Part shown: positions 61,541 to 64,000 of the stretch, piece by piece | How positions within the stretch are numbered: position 1 is the stretch's first letter | Layout: every line of letters starts with the position of its first letter | DNA from: Clostridioides difficile | GTDB lineage: Bacteria; Bacillota; Clostridia; Peptostreptococcales; Peptostreptococcaceae | Assembly: GCA_024919175.1 (NCBI GenBank) | Contig: CP103804.1 | Coordinates: forward strand, 1,736,001-1,800,000 | Length of the DNA: 64,000 bases | Direction of reading: 5' to 3' | The notes under the pieces: generated by a model | What the model saw: only the letters and a program-made list of their open reading frames with translations | Database searches by the model: none | Told to the model about the DNA's origin: nothing | Translations under genes and position numbers: made by a program

Positions 61541-62342
61541 AAATGCTAAAAGTGAAGGAAGGAAGCTATCTATGCTTACTGCTTATGATTACTCAATGGC
61601 AAAAATAATGGATGAATGTAACATAAATGGTATTTTAATAGGAGATTCATTAGGAATGGTCGTAAAAGGTGAAGAAAATACTCTATCTGTTACTATAGAT
61701 GAAATTATATATCATACAAAAGCTGTAAAAAATGGTGCAAAAAATGCCTTAATCGTAAGTGATATGCCATTTCTATCTTACCATGTTTCAATAGAAGATG
61801 CTGTTAAAAATGCTGGTAGACTTGTAAAAGAAGGTGGGGCACATGCTGTAAAATTAGAAGGTGGCTCAAACGTTATAGAACAAATAAAAAACATTGTAAA
61901 TGCTCAAATACCTGTAATGGGCCATTTAGGACTAACACCTCAATCTGTAAATTCATTTGGTGGATTTAAGGTTCAAGGAAATACTAGTGAAACAGCAAAA
62001 CAACTTATTGAAGATGCTAAATTAATAGAAAAAGCAGGAGCATTTTCTATTGTCCTTGAAGGAGTTCCTGCTAAAATAGCTGAGATGGTGACTAATTCTA
62101 TTTCAATTCCTACAATAGGGATAGGGGCAGGAATTAATTGTGATGGTCAAATTTTAGTTTATCAAGATATGTTGGGGATGTTTGGAGATTTTGTACCTAA
62201 ATTTGTAAAGCAATACGCAAATATAGGAGATATAATGAAAGATTCAATTAAAAAGTACATACTAGAAGTTGAAACTGGTGCATTTCCACAAGAAAAACAT
62301 AGCTTTTCAATAAATGAATCTGAATTAGAAAAATTATACTAA
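61515..62342 (+). CDS. panB: 3-methyl-2-oxobutanoate hydroxymethyltransferase
   Basis: PanB adds a hydroxymethyl group from methylene-tetrahydrofolate to alpha-ketoisovalerate, giving ketopantoate. The 275-residue barrel shows LTAYDYSMAKIMDE near residue 20, GDSLGMVVKGEENTL, the metal-binding Asp residues in SDMPFLSYH, EGG(S) and VMGHLGLTPQSVN near residue 135, and GIGAGINCDGQILVYQDMLG near residue 205. ATG 61515 follows AGGAGG within panG, so the two are coupled; 18 bases separate it from panC. PanG then PanC follow in the pathway, making the operon a complete pantoate-to-pantothenate set except for beta-alanine supply. Confidence 0.96.
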   Translation: MKNTMMTFKNAKSEGRKLSMLTAYDYSMAKIMDECNINGILIGDSLGMVVKGEENTLSVTIDEIIYHTKAVKNGAKNALIVSDMPFLSYHVSIEDAVKNAGRLVKEGGAHAVKLEGGSNVIEQIKNIVNAQIPVMGHLGLTPQSVNSFGGFKVQGNTSETAKQLIEDAKLIEKAGAFSIVLEGVPAKIAEMVTNSISIPTIGIGAGINCDGQILVYQDMLGMFGDFVPKFVKQYANIGDIMKDSIKKYILEVETGAFPQEKHSFSINESELEKLY

Positions 62343-62360
62343 GATTAAGGATGGTACAAA

Positions 62361-63209
62361 ATGCTTATAAAAGAAATAAAATCACTAAGAAATATAATTA
62401 AAGATTGGAAAAAAGCTGGCTATTCTATAGGACTTGTTCCTACTATGGGATTTTTACATGAAGGACATCAAAGCCTTATTAAAAAAGCTGTAAAAGAAAA
62501 TGATAAGGTAGTAGTAAGTGTATTTGTAAATCCAACTCAGTTTGGACCAAATGAAGATTTTAACAGCTATCCTAGGGATATAGAAAAAGATTTTAAATAC
62601 TGTATAGATAGTGGTGCATCAGTAGTCTTTAATCCATCATTAGAAGAAATGTATTTGAAAGGCAGTTGTACTACTATAAATGTGTCTGGACTTACAGATT
62701 TTCTTTGTGGTTCTAAAAGACCTGTTCATTTTGGTGGTGTCTGTCTAGTTGTTTCAAAACTTCTGAATATAGTAACTCCTGATAAAGCTTATTTTGGAGA
62801 GAAAGATGCTCAACAATTAGCAGTAATTAAAAGGATGGTAAAAGATTTGAATATAGACACAAAAATAATAGGGTGTCCTATAGTTCGTGAAAATGATGGT
62901 TTAGCAAAAAGCTCAAGAAATACATATCTTTCAAAAGAAGAAAGAAAAACTGCTTTAGTTTTAAATGAAAGCTTAAGCTTAGCAAAAGGAGAACTGGCAA
63001 AGGGAAATCTAGATGTAAAAAAAATAAAAGAATTAATAACATCTAAAATAAATTCTGAAGATTCAACAAAAATAGATTATGTTGAAATTGTAGATAGCGA
63101 GACATTGCAACCTGTTGAACAGATAGAAAATTCTGTACTTGTAGCAAGTGCTGTTTTCATAGGAAAAACTAGATTAATTGATAACTTTACATTTCAATTT
63201 GATATATAG
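62361..63209 (+). CDS. panC: Pantothenate synthetase (pantoate-beta-alanine ligase)
   Basis: PanC joins pantoate and beta-alanine with ATP to make pantothenate. The 282-residue length is typical. The HIGH motif appears as PTMGFLHEGHQSLI near residue 30; VSVFVNPTQFGPNEDF and the later KMSKS-like region LAKSSRNTYLS are conserved; YFGEKDAQQLAVI binds the adenylate. It is the third gene of panG-panB-panC. panD (aspartate decarboxylase for beta-alanine) is not downstream here, so beta-alanine comes from elsewhere. A terminator lies at about 63312-63355. Confidence 0.96.
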   Translation: MLIKEIKSLRNIIKDWKKAGYSIGLVPTMGFLHEGHQSLIKKAVKENDKVVVSVFVNPTQFGPNEDFNSYPRDIEKDFKYCIDSGASVVFNPSLEEMYLKGSCTTINVSGLTDFLCGSKRPVHFGGVCLVVSKLLNIVTPDKAYFGEKDAQQLAVIKRMVKDLNIDTKIIGCPIVRENDGLAKSSRNTYLSKEERKTALVLNESLSLAKGELAKGNLDVKKIKELITSKINSEDSTKIDYVEIVDSETLQPVEQIENSVLVASAVFIGKTRLIDNFTFQFDI

Positions 63210-63311
63210 ACTGTTATTTTATACAGTATAGATGATTTAAAAAATGATATTTTATAAAAAGGAAAATTTAAAAATCAGATTCGCTTAAGATTATGATTAG
63301 TTGCAATTATA

Positions 63312-63356
63312 TGGGGATGTCTCAAAAGAAAAATTTGGGTATCTCCTTTTTTGTAC
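63312..63356 (+). terminator. Weak terminator after panC
   Basis: GGGGATGTCTCAAA can pair imperfectly with TTTGGGTATCTCC, followed by a six-T run. Confidence 0.55.
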
Positions 63357-63387
63357 AAAAAAAGAAAAAGGGTTCCTGAGGACCCCT
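63356..63387 (-). terminator. Terminator after the minus-strand dacF-like gene
   Basis: On the minus strand GGGTCC and GGAACCC pair around TCA with a bulge (63370-63385), followed by a T-rich tract. Confidence 0.6.
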
Positions 63388-63430
63388 AATCTATGTGATA
63401 ATTGTTTTGCAAAAAACAACATTATAATTG

Positions 63431-64000
63431 CTATTTTTTCATATTTCTTTTTCCTCTAGACTTTCTTTTATTATTCTTTTTAATATTTGAAGCTATTATA
63501 AATATAACTAAAAGTACTAAAATAGCTATAATAATTTTAATAGAAATCATCACAGTTTTATTTTCAGTTACAAATGGAAGACTACTATCGAGGTTATTTT
63601 TTGCAACTAAATCTATACTCTTTTCTAGCTTACCACTATTGTATACATTTAAAGTACCAACCTTAGTACCTTTTTTTACAGGTAAATCAATTTTATCTAG
63701 TTCGGTTTTAGTATTGTAGTCACCTTGAGATTCATTTTGTCCTAAAGTTATCTTATAACTGTGTTTTGGTTCATAAATTAATTCATGTTGTTTTGTAAAT
63801 AATACTTTTTTAGTATCAGTATATTTTTCTTTATCAACAATAGTAGCACATTTAAAATTATCAAATCCATAATCAATTAAGATGCGTGAATCTAAATATA
63901 AATCGTAATTAGTTGAATTAAATACAGCAGCAATGACCCTTCTTCCATCTTTTACTGCACTAGATAAAAGACATTTACCAGCAGCATCAGTATATCCTGT
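63431..64000 (-). CDS. D-alanyl-D-alanine carboxypeptidase (DacF/PBP5 type), 3' part
   Basis: The C-terminal ~190 residues of a minus-strand gene run off the right edge. The protein begins TGYTDAAGKCLLSSAVKDGR at the edge, the last part of the KTG box and the SxK-type penicillin-binding fold, then RVIAAVFNS. A C-terminal PBP5_C domain with PVKKGTKVGTLNVYNSGKLE follows. The end is a membrane helix (IKIIIAILVLLVIFIIA) and a basic tail (KKNNKRKSRGKRNMKK). The stop codon is at 63431-63433. DacF-type enzymes trim the D-Ala of stem peptides, often in forespore or septal growth. The catalytic N-terminal domain is outside the window. Confidence 0.88.
   Translation of the reverse strand, partial: TGYTDAAGKCLLSSAVKDGRRVIAAVFNSTNYDLYLDSRILIDYGFDNFKCATIVDKEKYTDTKKVLFTKQHELIYEPKHSYKITLGQNESQGDYNTKTELDKIDLPVKKGTKVGTLNVYNSGKLEKSIDLVAKNNLDSSLPFVTENKTVMISIKIIIAILVLLVIFIIASNIKKNNKRKSRGKRNMKK

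Overview
The window is about 64 kb of very AT-rich chromosome from a low-GC, spore-forming Firmicute. The best match is Clostridioides difficile or a close Peptostreptococcaceae relative. This is inferred from protein recognition, a spoVM gene, an SPKTG sortase motif typical of C. difficile SrtB substrates, and a PanG-type ketopantoate reductase; no database search was run. There are no rRNA or tRNA genes, CRISPR arrays or intact insertion sequences. It reads as ordinary core chromosome with small accessory inserts.

Region 1 (1-14.9 kb) is the classic Firmicutes block rsgA-rpe-thiN-spoVM-rpmB-yloU-fakA-recG-rsmD-coaD. It is interrupted by a HAD phosphatase, a nitroreductase, a two-component system behind an 11-bp direct repeat, a MerR/TipA-like regulator with a 19-bp-spacer promoter, and a truncated Rpn/YhgA-like nuclease. 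spoVM is only 26 codons and is easily missed.

Region 2 (15-25.6 kb) holds a sugar ABC importer (lipoprotein plus two permeases, no ATPase) with a DUF4091 hydrolase-like protein, a TcyP-type symporter, a CoA-disulfide-reductase-like flavoprotein, RNase Z and a DUF4846 lipoprotein. Region 3 (25.7-36.5 kb) holds a sortase-anchored 5'-nucleotidase, a second two-component system with a MacB/FtsX-type ABC exporter, a class V aminotransferase paired with an ECF S component, and an AraC regulator followed by a small ABM-like protein.

Region 4 (36.5-49.4 kb) holds a eukaryote-type glycogen branching enzyme, a 27-codon membrane peptide, recX, nadD-yqeK-rsfS, a T-box controlled leuS, an asparaginase and aspartate 4-decarboxylase pair (Asn to Asp to Ala), and threonine deaminase with RidA. 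Region 5 (49.4-64 kb) holds a TetR/DHA2 efflux pair with an operator, a VanY-like peptidase, a P-type ATPase behind a yybP-ykoY (Mn2+) riboswitch, an aminotransferase, a Cof phosphatase, argH behind a T-box, a DUF2325 gene between two Fur-like boxes, the panG-panB-panC pantothenate operon whose first gene appears to start at ATT, and the 3' part of a DacF-type carboxypeptidase running off the end.

Most units are separated by strong intrinsic terminators, several of them bidirectional. I did not find a large undescribed system. The best leads are the ATT start of panG, the aminotransferase/ECF pair with its promoter palindrome, the argH T-box specifier, the 31-bp perfect hairpin near 60.35 kb, and the tiny ORFs.
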